From contig JACPOU010000021.1 in the NCBI GenBank assembly GCA_016191345.1, positions 18,825 through 61,707 on the forward strand: a DNA stretch of 42,883 bases, given 5' to 3'. Position 1 is the stretch's first letter. Each line of letters starts with the position of its first letter. The notes under the pieces were generated by a model, which saw only the letters and a list, made by a program, of their open reading frames with translations, made no database searches and was not told the origin of the DNA. Below, piece by piece: positions 24,819-32,837 of the stretch. This DNA comes from Chloroflexota bacterium (GTDB lineage Bacteria; Chloroflexota; Limnocylindria; Limnocylindrales; CSP1-4). Made by a program: the position numbers and the translations under genes.

Positions 24819-26057
24819 GTGCCGATCGACCTTCGCCTGACCGACGAGAACCGGCTCGTCCAGCAGACCGTCCGCGACTTCGCCGAGCGCGAGATCGTGC
24901 CCCACATCCGCGAGTGGGACGAGAAGGGCGAGGTCCACCGCGAGATCTTCGCCCGCATGGCGGAGCTCGGGCTCCTCGGGGCCCCGGTCCACGAGCAATG
25001 GGGCGGCTCCGGGATGGACTACCTGAGCTTCGCGATCATCTGCGAGGAGCTCGAGCGCGCCGATACCGCCTTCCGGGTCGTCCAGAGCGTCCACGTCGGG
25101 CTCAACTCCCTGACGCTCATGCAGTGGGGAACCGAGGGGCAGAAGCAGCGCTGGCTCGTGCCCCAGGCGAAGGGCGAGAAGCTGGCCACGTTCGGGCTCA
25201 CCGAGCCGGGCGTGGGCACGGATGCCGCGAACCTCTCGACCACGGCCCGGCGGGACGGCGACAGCTACGTCCTCAACGGCGAGAAGATCTGGATCAGCCT
25301 GGCGGACATCGCCGACCACTTCCTCGTCTTCGCCTCGGTCGACCGGACGAAGAAGCACAGGGGCGTGACCGCGTTCCTCCTGGAGCGGGGGATGGTCGGC
25401 CTCACGACCGGGACGCTCCACGGCAAGCTCGGCATCCGGGCCGGCAACACCGGGACGATCTCGATGCAGGACGTCCGGGTCCCGGCCGAGCACCGGATCG
25501 GCGAGGAGGGCGAGGGCTTCCTCATCGCGATGAGCGCGATCGACCAGGGCCGGTTCACCGTGGCGGCCGGCAACGTGGGCCTCGCCCAGGCCTGCCTCGA
25601 CGCGTCGCTCCGCTACGCGCACGAGCGGCAGACCTTCGGCGAGGAGATCGGCCGGCACCAGCTCGTGAAGCAGATGCTGGCGAAGATGGTCGCCGGCATC
25701 GAGGCCGGGCGGCTCCTCGTCTGGCGCGCCGCGTTCCTGAAGAACCACGGCGTCCGGAACACCCGGGAGACGTCGCTGGCGAAGTGGTTCGCCACCGACC
25801 ATGCCGTCGCCAGTGCCCTCGATGCGATCCAGGTCCACGGCGCCAACGGCTACTCGAACGAGTTCCCCGTGGAGCGCTACCTGCGCAACTCGAAGGCGGC
25901 GGTCATCTACGAGGGCACGAGCCAGCTCCACACCCTCATCCAGGCCGACTACGCCCTCGGCTACCGCGAGGACCGCCCGATCCGCTGCGAGCCGCTGCCG
26001 GCCCAGGGCTTCGAGCGCCAGCCCGTGTCCGTGGCCGCGGGCGCGGCGCGCGCCTGA
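24819..26057 (+). CDS. Acyl-CoA dehydrogenase
   Basis: 412 residues from GTG 24819; the frame is open upstream, but the family begins at DLRLTDENRLVQQTVRDFAE. It has an N-terminal helical domain, a middle beta domain (FGLTEPGVGTDAANLSTTA, GEKIWISLADIADHFLVFA, FAD/substrate contacts) and a C-terminal helical domain (HERQTFGEEI, QVHGANGYSNEFPVERYLRN). The base glutamate is at E365 in the YEGTSQLHTL motif, the medium/short-chain and glutaryl-CoA dehydrogenase position. It oxidises an acyl-CoA to the 2-enoyl-CoA with electron-transfer flavoprotein as acceptor. Chain length cannot be set from sequence. It may serve branched-chain or dicarboxylic acyl-CoA breakdown. Confidence 0.92.
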   Translation: MPIDLRLTDENRLVQQTVRDFAEREIVPHIREWDEKGEVHREIFARMAELGLLGAPVHEQWGGSGMDYLSFAIICEELERADTAFRVVQSVHVGLNSLTLMQWGTEGQKQRWLVPQAKGEKLATFGLTEPGVGTDAANLSTTARRDGDSYVLNGEKIWISLADIADHFLVFASVDRTKKHRGVTAFLLERGMVGLTTGTLHGKLGIRAGNTGTISMQDVRVPAEHRIGEEGEGFLIAMSAIDQGRFTVAAGNVGLAQACLDASLRYAHERQTFGEEIGRHQLVKQMLAKMVAGIEAGRLLVWRAAFLKNHGVRNTRETSLAKWFATDHAVASALDAIQVHGANGYSNEFPVERYLRNSKAAVIYEGTSQLHTLIQADYALGYREDRPIRCEPLPAQGFERQPVSVAAGAARA

Positions 26058-26134
26058 CGCGCGGCCGACCCACCTCGCTCCGCTCCGCGCCGGCGTCAAC
26101 CCGATGCTCTCGGTCATGACCCCGGCCAGACGGG

Positions 26135-27214
26135 TCAGCCGGATGCTCCTTCGCGAGGCGCCCGCAGGCGGCTGATCGCGCGGACGCGGCTGGTCGACCG
26201 AACGGCTCCGGCCCGAACGGCGACCATCGCCGCGGCTCCGGGGATCGCCGATCCGTCCCGCGCGCTGTCCGCGGCCGCCGCGGCGTCGCGGGCGTCGCGA
26301 GCGTCGGCCCGGGAGGCGCGCCCGCGAGCCGTGACGATCATCGCCACGGCGACGAGGATGATGGCCGAGGCGACCAGGGTCCGGGGCGTGACGGGCTCGC
26401 TGAGGACGAGCGCCCCGAGGCCGAGCGCGACGACGGGGTTGACGTAGGCATACGTGCCCACGAGCGAGAGGGGCGCGTTCCGCAGCAGCCACGCGTAGGC
26501 GTTGTACGCGACGAGGCTGCCGAACACGATGAGGTAGGCGAGGGCGATGATCGAGCGCGAGGTCACGGCCGCCGGATCGAAGGTGGCGAACTCGCCGGTG
26601 ACGAAGGCCTCGCCGAAGAGGACGATCGAGGCGAGGGTCATCTGGAGGCCGGAGGCCATGAACGGCCGGGGTGGCGTGACGGCCCGGTGGGCGGCATACA
26701 GCGAGCCGTGCGCCCAGCCGAACGGGGCAATGAGGAGGATGACGACGCCGAAGAGCTTCAGGCTGCCCGGATCGCCCGTCGGCCAGGCCAGCAGCGCAAC
26801 GCCGGCAAGCCCGATGGCGATGCCGAGCCCGGTCAGCGCGCTCAGCCGCTCCTTGAAGTAGAGGCGGCCGAGGACGGCGAACCAGAGGGGGATCATCGCC
26901 ACGAGGACCGCGGCGATGCCGGACGGCACGCTCGTCTCCCCGAGCCCGACGAACGCGTTGCCGACGCCGAGGAGCAGCGCCCCGACGATGAACGAATCCC
27001 GGAGCTCGCGCCGCGTCGGGCGGCGGAACTCGCCCCGCAGGACTTCCCAGCCGAGGAGGATCAGGCCGGCGACGACGAAGCGGATCGCGGCCATGAGGAA
27101 CGGCGGCATCGACTCGACGACGACCGCGATCCCGAGGTACGTGGAGCCCCACAGGACGTAGATCGTGCCCATGGCGGCCCACGGGGTCAGCGAGGACGGG
27201 CGGCGGCTTGGCAT
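26135..27214 (-). CDS. EamA/DMT-superfamily exporter
   Basis: 359 residues from ATG 27214; a longer frame is open but MPSRRPSSLTPWAAMG is the natural start. Ten hydrophobic helices in two EamA repeats (WAAMGTIYVLWGSTYLGIAV in the first, FMASGLQMTLASIVLF in the second). A ~70-residue hydrophilic Ala/Arg/Asp-rich tail follows ~290. It resembles YedA/RhtA-type metabolite or amino-acid exporters; substrate unknown. A perfect 7-bp inverted repeat lies ~43 bases upstream. It is convergent with the acyl-CoA dehydrogenase. Confidence 0.9.
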   Translation of the reverse strand: MPSRRPSSLTPWAAMGTIYVLWGSTYLGIAVVVESMPPFLMAAIRFVVAGLILLGWEVLRGEFRRPTRRELRDSFIVGALLLGVGNAFVGLGETSVPSGIAAVLVAMIPLWFAVLGRLYFKERLSALTGLGIAIGLAGVALLAWPTGDPGSLKLFGVVILLIAPFGWAHGSLYAAHRAVTPPRPFMASGLQMTLASIVLFGEAFVTGEFATFDPAAVTSRSIIALAYLIVFGSLVAYNAYAWLLRNAPLSLVGTYAYVNPVVALGLGALVLSEPVTPRTLVASAIILVAVAMIVTARGRASRADARDARDAAAAADSARDGSAIPGAAAMVAVRAGAVRSTSRVRAISRLRAPREGASG

Positions 27215-27256
27215 AGCTGGATGGTCCAAAGTAGGGTGAGTGTAGCGAACGCGACA

Positions 27257-27276
27257 TGGCCTAGTCCAGTAGGCCA
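27257..27276. promoter_or_regulatory. Inverted repeat upstream of the EamA exporter (candidate operator)
   Basis: TGGCCTA (27257-27263) and TAGGCCA (27270-27276) are perfect 7-bp arms with a 6-base spacer, 43-62 bases before the exporter ATG. Weak -10 candidates (TACACT, TACTTT on the minus strand) lie between it and the gene. No regulator gene is adjacent. Confidence 0.4.
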
Positions 27277-27299
27277 AGGTTGCGAATCGGTAGCGGTCG

Positions 27300-27341
27300 G
27301 CCGGGTGGCGTCGCCGGTCCGCCGGGTGGCGTCGCCGGTCC
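27300..27341. repeat. Two-copy 21-base tandem repeat
   Basis: GCCGGGTGGCGTCGCCGGTCC-type unit occurs twice back to back with a 21-base period, in the gap between the exporter start and the Ada-like gene end. Confidence 0.75.
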
Positions 27342-27388
27342 GCGGCCCGATGGCCCAGACCCGTTGTCGAGCCTGGCCGGCCCGACCG

Positions 27389-28228
27389 TCAGGCGGCCAG
27401 CACGGCCCCGGAGGCAGGCCGGCACGCCCGGCAGGCCCGATAGCCGGCCGCGGTCGCCGCGGCGAGGGACCGGAACGGCACGCGGTGGCGACTCGTGATC
27501 CGCCGCGCGTTGTGGCAGCTCGGGAGGCAGACGATCCTTGTCGTGTCCGAGCCGAGGAACCGGAGCCCGCGACGGGCGTCCGCCTCGAGGCCGTCGGGAT
27601 CCAGCCCTTCGGTCGCGAGGATCGTGCGCTTCGCCGCCGGGCCGCCGAGCGAATACTGGCCGATGGACCCGTCACTCCGGACGACCCGATGGCAGGGCAC
27701 GACGAGCGGCACGGGGTTGTGGGCGAGGGCGGTCCCGACTGCCCGGACGGCCTTCGGGTGCCCGATCTCGGCCGCGATCCAGCCGTACGGCCTGACCTCG
27801 CCGCGGGGGATCTCGAGTGCCTTCATCCAGACCGCGACCTCGAAGTCGGTCCGGCCCCGGAGGTCGAGCGGGATCGTCCGGCGCCGGTCGCCGGCGATCC
27901 GGGCCTCGACGGCCCGGGCCAGCGCGGCCGGGACCGCATCGACGCGATGGATGGACCGCCCGGCGCGCTCGCGGAAGCGCGCCTCGAGCGCCGTCGGATC
28001 GCCGGCCCGGTCCACCCAGGCGATGCCGCGACCGTTCCAGGCGATGGCGATGGGACCGAGCGGGGAGGGGAGCTCGGCCCAGGCGTCGGCGAGGCCCACG
28101 GCCACGAGCGCGGCCGGAGCGAGGGTCGCGGGGGCCGTGACGGCGAGGCCGGCGAGCGCGACCTCGAGGTCGGAGGCGCGAGCGTCGGGCGACGGCGGTG
28201 GCGCGGATGCCGGAGTGCGCGCGGTCAT
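27389..28228 (-). CDS. Domain-rearranged Ada: O6-alkylguanine-DNA alkyltransferase followed by Ada-type Cys4 zinc domain
   Basis: 279 residues from ATG 28228, overlapping the sigma-factor stop (ATGA). Residues ~51-130 form the variable N-domain of Ogt. Residues ~127-208 are the catalytic alkyltransferase with FEVAVWMKALEIPRGEVRPYG, NPVPLVVPCHRVV (acceptor Cys179) and the following VVRSDGSIGQYSLGG. Residues ~222-272 form an Ada metal-binding domain whose four zinc cysteines are all present: C234-x3-C238 and C266-x2-C269. In E. coli Ada the Cys4 domain is N-terminal, is joined to an AraC-type helix-turn-helix, and senses methylphosphotriesters. Here it is C-terminal and the helix-turn-helix is missing. 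It repairs O6-alkylguanine and could sense alkylation damage. The N-terminal ~45 residues are unassigned. Confidence 0.9.
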   Translation of the reverse strand: MTARTPASAPPPSPDARASDLEVALAGLAVTAPATLAPAALVAVGLADAWAELPSPLGPIAIAWNGRGIAWVDRAGDPTALEARFRERAGRSIHRVDAVPAALARAVEARIAGDRRRTIPLDLRGRTDFEVAVWMKALEIPRGEVRPYGWIAAEIGHPKAVRAVGTALAHNPVPLVVPCHRVVRSDGSIGQYSLGGPAAKRTILATEGLDPDGLEADARRGLRFLGSDTTRIVCLPSCHNARRITSRHRVPFRSLAAATAAGYRACRACRPASGAVLAA

Positions 28229-28827
28229 GCGGAAAGCTCCCTTCGTGGGGCGGTCTGCTCGAGGTCGGCGAGGTGGGTCCGGAGCTGATCGAGGCCGCGG
28301 CTGACCTGCGCCTTCACCGTCCCCTCGGGACGGTCCAGCGCGGCGGCGGTCTCGGCCACCGAGAGCCCGTCCACGTGGCGGAGGATCACCGCGGCGCGGG
28401 GCCCGGGCGGCAGGGTGAGGAGCGCGGCCGCGAGGCCGCGGATCGATTCGCGACGGATGGCGCGCTCGGGCGGGGCGTCGCGCTCGTGCGTCGTGCGCGG
28501 CTCGAACCCGGAATCGACCAGCGGCTCCAGCCGGAGCGGCGGCGAGCGTTCGTCGAGACGTCGCCGCCGGTTCCGGCTCAGGTTGACCACGATCGCCGCG
28601 AGCCACGCCCGGAGTTGGAGAGCCCGGATCCGGTCGGCCTCGTAGCCGTCCATCGCCCGGTACGCCCGGACGAGCGCGTCCTGGGCCACCTCCTCGGCAT
28701 CGCGGGGATCCCCCAGCAGCCGCAGCGCGATCGTGTAGAGGCGGTCCTGGTGCGCCTCGACGAGGGTCGGGAAGGCGCGATCCAGGTCCGTCGCGAGTCG
28801 GGCGGCGAGGGCGAGATCGGGGTCCAT
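28225..28827 (-). CDS. ECF-type RNA polymerase sigma factor
   Basis: 200 residues from ATG 28827. Region 2 is at ~20-85 (HQDRLYTIALRLLGDPRDAE, EVAQDALVRAYRAM), followed by a ~40-residue linker and region 4 at ~130-185 (LPPGPRAAVILRHVDGLSVAE, GTVKAQVSRGLDQLRTH). Region 3 is absent, as in ECF factors. The gene overlaps the Ada-like alkyltransferase by four bases, and no classic anti-sigma factor is adjacent. The alkyltransferase is therefore the obvious partner, either as target or as sensor. A GGAAC-GTTCC inverted repeat upstream may mark autoregulation. Confidence 0.9.
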   Translation of the reverse strand: MDPDLALAARLATDLDRAFPTLVEAHQDRLYTIALRLLGDPRDAEEVAQDALVRAYRAMDGYEADRIRALQLRAWLAAIVVNLSRNRRRRLDERSPPLRLEPLVDSGFEPRTTHERDAPPERAIRRESIRGLAAALLTLPPGPRAAVILRHVDGLSVAETAAALDRPEGTVKAQVSRGLDQLRTHLADLEQTAPRRELSA

Positions 28828-28834
28828 GGCCTCG

Positions 28835-28857
28835 GGAACACGATCGACGGGAGTTCC
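28835..28857. promoter_or_regulatory. GGAAC/GTTCC inverted repeat before the ECF sigma gene
   Basis: Plus strand GGAAC at 28835-28839 and GTTCC at 28853-28857, 13-base spacer, 8 bases upstream of the sigma ATG. On the coding strand GGAAC resembles an ECF -35 element. There is no matching -10 at 16-17 bases before the start, so its role is uncertain. Confidence 0.3.
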
Positions 28858-28913
28858 GTTGCATCTTGCACCGTCGGGCCGGGCCGGGCCTCCCCCGGGC
28901 GCGACGGGGCCGC

Positions 28914-29612
28914 TCAGGCGGGGGCGGCCACGACCTCGATCTCGCCGGTCGGCTGGACGAGGAAGATCCAGATGTCCCAGGCAACGTGGCTGACGATCAG
29001 GGCGCCGAGCGGCACGCCCGCGGCGTAGAGGGCGCACCAGTGGGCTCCGGCCACACCCGCGGCTCCGATGAGCGTGAAGTTGCCCGACGTGACGTGGACG
29101 CCGCCGTAGGCCCCGGCGGCGATCGCTGCCCCCTTCCAGCGCCCGAACCGGCGCATGAGCGCGGCCTGCACGAGCCCCCGCCAGAAGAGCTCCTCCGCCG
29201 GCCCGACGATCGTGGCGAGGCGGGCCGCGATCTCGCCCCGCGGGCGGAGGGTCCGAAGCGCGTAGATCTCCCGGATCTGGGCATCGCCGCCCGGCACGAA
29301 CCGGCGCGCGAACCGGTCGCCGACGCGGAACGTGAGGTACAGGACTCCCGCCGAGAGGAGCCCGAGAGGAACGTGCCACCACCGAACTCGCGCGCGTCGA
29401 GCCGGCCCGGACAGGACGAGGGCGAGGGTCCCGAGGGACATGCCGGTGCCGGTCATCCGGGTCCAGAAGCGCTCCCGCGGTCCCCGGAACGTCGCCGTGA
29501 AGGCGACCCCGGCCGCAGCCAGGCCGAGGCCCAGCGCCGCGACCCCTGGACCCTCGAGAGCCCGGCCTGCCCCCAGGCGCTCGGCGGCGGCCCTGCGTCC
29601 GCGATCAGCCAC
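28914..29612 (-). CDS. CPBP-family (Abi/CAAX-type) intramembrane metalloprotease
   Basis: 232 residues, multiple membrane helices. Active-site motifs are complete: EELFWRG at ~140-146 (EExxxR), YGGVH with H173, and the C-terminal VSHVAWD with H209. These residues form the glutamate/histidine centre of Rce1-like intramembrane proteases. Bacterial CPBP proteins act in bacteriocin self-immunity or membrane-protein processing, and the substrate is not predictable here. The start overlaps the end of the oxidoreductase-prenyltransferase gene by eight bases, so it is probably cotranscribed and translationally coupled with it. Confidence 0.88.
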   Translation of the reverse strand: MADRGRRAAAERLGAGRALEGPGVAALGLGLAAAGVAFTATFRGPRERFWTRMTGTGMSLGTLALVLSGPARRARVRWWHVPLGLLSAGVLYLTFRVGDRFARRFVPGGDAQIREIYALRTLRPRGEIAARLATIVGPAEELFWRGLVQAALMRRFGRWKGAAIAAGAYGGVHVTSGNFTLIGAAGVAGAHWCALYAAGVPLGALIVSHVAWDIWIFLVQPTGEIEVVAAPA

Positions 29613-31710
29613 GCAGGATCCCGGCGAGGAGGAGGCCGGCCACGAGCAGGGCGCCGAAGGCGAGGTGGAGCCGGGCCGTCTGGAGGTCGATCATCGCGAT
29701 GGCCCGGGCCTGGCCGGTGGCGCCGAGCTCGGCCGAGCGGACCACCTGGGCCAGGAACGGCAGCGACAGGATCGCGAGGAGCGTCGGCGCCGGCAGGAAG
29801 CCGAACGCGACGGCGACCCCGAGCGTCATGTAGGCGCCGAGCACGAGGGCAACGTACGAGTAGTGAGCCCACTCCTTGCCGACCCGCGAGGACAGCGTGA
29901 CGATGCCCGCCCGGGTGTCCTCGCTGATGTCGCGCCACTCGTTGCCGTGCAGGATGGCGGCCACGAGGAGCCCGACCGGGATCGCGAGGATCACCGCGAC
30001 CGCGCTCCACGTCCCGGTCACCGCGAAGTACGTGCCGGCGACCATGAGCGGGCCCATCAGGACGAACACGAGCGGCACGCCGAGGGCGTGGTACTTGTAC
30101 TGGAGGGGCGGCGCCGTGTACCCCCAGCCGCCGACGAGCCCCAGCAGGCCGAGGACGAGGATCGCCGGGCCGCGGAGCCAGATGAGGTAGGCGCCGACGA
30201 CGATCGCGAGGACGAACGCGAGGCCGGCCGTCACGAATGCGGCCCGCTCGGTCAGCCGGCCCTTCACGAGCGCATGGCTGGCCCGCGGCGAGACGATCGT
30301 GTCGATGCCCTGCCGGACGTCGTAGATCTCGTTGACGATGTTCGTGCCTGAGTGGAGGAGGACGGCGCCAAGCAGGGCGGCGAGGAACGGCGCCCAGGCG
30401 AACCGCCCGTCGAGGGCGGCAAGGGCGGAGCCGGCGAGAACCGGGACCACCGAGGCGGTGTAGGCGAACGGCCTGAGGATCTCCCACGTCGCCCCGAGCC
30501 GCCGACGCACCGCCTGCGCCGGACCGAGCCGGCGATCATCGGCGAGGGCGCCCCTGGCGGAGCGATCGGCCAGGACGGCCGCGCCCTCCGGACCTCCGGA
30601 CATCGCCGCCGCCGCGTGGTCAGAGGCCGGGTCGCCTCCGTCCGCCTCGGAGGTCGGCGCGACCCACCGCGCACTCGCGGGCAGGGCGGCATACATCCCC
30701 GCGGCCGCGATCAGCTCCTCGATCTGCCGATCCTCCTGGAGCACGGGCTGGAGGAGCGGCAGCTGGAGGCCGGTCTCGACGCTGAACGCGAGCGCCTTTG
30801 CGGCGACGTCCTCGCGCGTTCCGCAGAGCATGAACGCATCGAGGAGCTCGTCCGGGATGAGGCTGCCGGCGAGCGTGTAGTCCTCGGCCCGCCAGGCAGC
30901 CGAGATCCGGTCGCGGAGCTCCGGATCGAAGCCGGCCCGCCGGAGGGACACGTCCGAGAGGACCGACATCATGTAGATGACGAACGGCTCCCGCTTGGCC
31001 CGGTTGAGCGCCTCGCGGCGCGTCCGGTCGACGAGCGAGAGCAGGTAGCCGGCGGTCTCGATGGCGCCAGGGTCGCGGCCCGCTTCGGTCGCCGAGGCCC
31101 GGAGGCGCTCCAGGATGCCTCGGAGCGAGGGGATCGATTCCGCGGGTCGGGCGAGGTAGCCGTCCGCCTTCCGGCCGGCAAGCTCCACGAACGCCCGCCG
31201 ATAGGCGGCGATGACGAGCGGAATCCGGTGGGTCGGCGGGAACATCGGCTGGATCGGCGGCAGGCCGGGCGCAGCGGACGGAAGGCGCTCCCCGGCCCAG
31301 AGGGCACGAAGCGTGTCCATCGCGGCGGAGACGCGCTCGACCGCGGCGTCGGGCTCGTAGGGGATGCCCATCTGCTTCAGGCGAAGGGGCAGGCCCGTCC
31401 CGAGACCCATGACGATCCGGCCGGGCAGGACCTCGTCGAGAGCCGAGCCGGTCATGGCGAGCACGACCGGGTGGCGCGTGAAGGGGTTGACCGCGCCGAG
31501 GGCGAGGCGAAAGGCCTCGCCGGGGCCGTCGTCGGCGAGCGCGTTCGCCACGGACGTGGCGAAGGTGATGGCGTCCCGCTCGTAGTAGGAATCGTGGATC
31601 CAGAGCGATTCGAGGCCGGCGTCGCGCGCCTGGCGCGCCCAGCCGACGACGTCCGACGGCTCGCCGCGAGCGGCAAGGCCGAGGCCGATGGGGCGAGCGA
31701 GCGTGCGCAT
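29605..31710 (-). CDS. Fusion of luciferase-like (F420/flavin-dependent) oxidoreductase with UbiA/MenA-like prenyltransferase
   Basis: 701 residues without a stop. Residues 1-~345 are an LLM-class oxidoreductase: RPIGLGLAARGEPSDVVGWA, LWIHDSYYERDAITF, LGAVNPFTRHPVVLAM, MGLGTG (~101-106), HRIPLVIAAY. Relatives use F420 or FMN as hydride carrier. A polar Ala/Asp/Arg linker (~350-405) leads to a UbiA-type integral membrane prenyltransferase (~406-701) with eight or nine helices. Its first Asp-rich motif is NIVNEIYDVRQGID (457-470) and its second NEWRDISEDTRAG (590-602), the MenA-like pattern binding polyprenyl diphosphate through Mg2+. An internal ATG at residue 370 could produce a free prenyltransferase, but no stop separates the halves. 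It is coupled to the CPBP gene and divergent from a methyltransferase. Likely role: attach a prenyl chain to an aromatic acceptor and reduce it, perhaps a quinone. Substrate unknown. Confidence 0.88.
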   Translation of the reverse strand: MRTLARPIGLGLAARGEPSDVVGWARQARDAGLESLWIHDSYYERDAITFATSVANALADDGPGEAFRLALGAVNPFTRHPVVLAMTGSALDEVLPGRIVMGLGTGLPLRLKQMGIPYEPDAAVERVSAAMDTLRALWAGERLPSAAPGLPPIQPMFPPTHRIPLVIAAYRRAFVELAGRKADGYLARPAESIPSLRGILERLRASATEAGRDPGAIETAGYLLSLVDRTRREALNRAKREPFVIYMMSVLSDVSLRRAGFDPELRDRISAAWRAEDYTLAGSLIPDELLDAFMLCGTREDVAAKALAFSVETGLQLPLLQPVLQEDRQIEELIAAAGMYAALPASARWVAPTSEADGGDPASDHAAAAMSGGPEGAAVLADRSARGALADDRRLGPAQAVRRRLGATWEILRPFAYTASVVPVLAGSALAALDGRFAWAPFLAALLGAVLLHSGTNIVNEIYDVRQGIDTIVSPRASHALVKGRLTERAAFVTAGLAFVLAIVVGAYLIWLRGPAILVLGLLGLVGGWGYTAPPLQYKYHALGVPLVFVLMGPLMVAGTYFAVTGTWSAVAVILAIPVGLLVAAILHGNEWRDISEDTRAGIVTLSSRVGKEWAHYSYVALVLGAYMTLGVAVAFGFLPAPTLLAILSLPFLAQVVRSAELGATGQARAIAMIDLQTARLHLAFGALLVAGLLLAGILRG

Positions 31711-31722
31711 GGAGGCGGCTCC

Positions 31723-31756
31723 CGGGCGGTGCCGCCCGAGGGGCGGGCATCCGCCC
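31723..31756 (-). promoter_or_regulatory. Paired GC hairpins in the leader of the fusion gene
   Basis: Two adjacent strong stems lie just upstream of the fusion gene's ATG: CGGGCGG/CCGCCCG with a 2-base loop (31723-31738) and GGGCGG/CCGCCC with a 4-base loop (31741-31756). A TAGCAT box on the minus strand at 31759-31764 could start the transcript so that the first hairpin is in the leader. Confidence 0.4.
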
Positions 31757-31816
31757 ACATGCTACCACGGCGTAGCGCGTTATTCGCCGGCGCGCTCGTG
31801 CGACAATCCGCCCACG

Positions 31817-32830
31817 ATGCGTCTCGACGACCGGTACGACGAGCTGATCGGCGCGCTCGGCGGGTTCTACCGCACGTGGCTCGTCTACCTCGGCGTGGAG
31901 CTGGGGTTCTTCCAGGCGATCCGCGCCACCGGCGACGCGGGCCTCGAGATCGACGAGCTTGCCTTCCGGACCTCGACCCATCCCCGGGCCGTCGCGACCT
32001 GGGCCTGGGCTGCCGACGCCCACGGGCTCGTCCACGCCGAGGGCGGGCGAATCACGCTCGACGCGGCGACGGCCGAGATCCTCCTCGACGAACAGCGGCC
32101 CGAGTACCTCGGCGGCCAGTTCGCGCACTCCGTCGTGGCGACCCTCGACTGGGACCGGCTGGTGGACTTCTTCCGGACCGGCGTCCCGATCGCCAGCCGC
32201 CCCGATCGCTACCGGGCCGCCATCGAGCGCGTGACCCGCCAGGACATCGCCGTCTTCTTCACCGAGGGACTGGCCGCGCTCCCGGACCTCGTCGCCCGGC
32301 TTGGCCGGGGCGGGCGGATCCTCGACGTCCATTGCGGCGGCGGGCGCTGGCTCGTCGCGATGGCCCAGCGGTTCCCCGAGCTCCGCCTCATCGGGATCGA
32401 GGCCGAGGCCGACTCGATCGCCCGCGCCCGGCAGCTCGTCGAGGACGCGGGCCTCACCGACCGCATCCGGATCGAGATGGTGCCGCGGGCCGAGGTGACC
32501 CGGCCGGGGCGATTCGACGTCATCTACTACCAGTACGCGCTCCACGGCCTCCCGGATCCTGCCGCCTCCCTGCGGGCCTCGTGGGAGGCGCTGGAACCGG
32601 GCGGCAGCCTCATCGTCCTGGACTGGCTCCTGCCGACGGAGCTCGAGGAGATGCGGACGATCCACGGCGAGCTCATCGCCGGCGTCCACCTCGATGAGGT
32701 CTTCATGGGTGCGGGACTCCGCGACCTGGACACCTACCGGGGGTGGTTCGCGGCCGCGGGCATGGCCGACCCTCTCGTGATCGACCTGCCCTCGGGGGCG
32801 ACCTTCATCGTCGTGGAACGGCCCGCCTGA
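31817..32830 (+). CDS. Class I SAM-dependent O-/C-methyltransferase with N-terminal winged-helix dimerisation domain
   Basis: 337 residues from ATG 31817. Residues ~10-90 form a winged-helix-like dimerisation domain (LGVELGFFQAIRATG, LEIDELAFRTSTHPRAVATW). Residues ~160-300 form the SAM fold: motif I ILDVHCGGGRWLVAM, then LIGIEAEADSIARARQL, and FDVIYYQYALHGLPDP before the post-catalytic LEPGGSLIVLDW. This organisation matches small-molecule methyltransferases of the hydroxyneurosporene/O-methyltransferase group. It diverges from the oxidoreductase-prenyltransferase fusion with ~106 bases between starts, so the three activities (prenylation, reduction, methylation) may serve one product. That link is an inference. 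Confidence 0.85.
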   Translation: MRLDDRYDELIGALGGFYRTWLVYLGVELGFFQAIRATGDAGLEIDELAFRTSTHPRAVATWAWAADAHGLVHAEGGRITLDAATAEILLDEQRPEYLGGQFAHSVVATLDWDRLVDFFRTGVPIASRPDRYRAAIERVTRQDIAVFFTEGLAALPDLVARLGRGGRILDVHCGGGRWLVAMAQRFPELRLIGIEAEADSIARARQLVEDAGLTDRIRIEMVPRAEVTRPGRFDVIYYQYALHGLPDPAASLRASWEALEPGGSLIVLDWLLPTELEEMRTIHGELIAGVHLDEVFMGAGLRDLDTYRGWFAAAGMADPLVIDLPSGATFIVVERPA

Positions 32831-32837
32831 CGCCGGC

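Noticed and set aside
24705..27257. 850-codon minus-strand open frame opposite the acyl-CoA dehydrogenase
   Set aside because: No recognisable domain, and it covers a complete acyl-CoA dehydrogenase on the plus strand.
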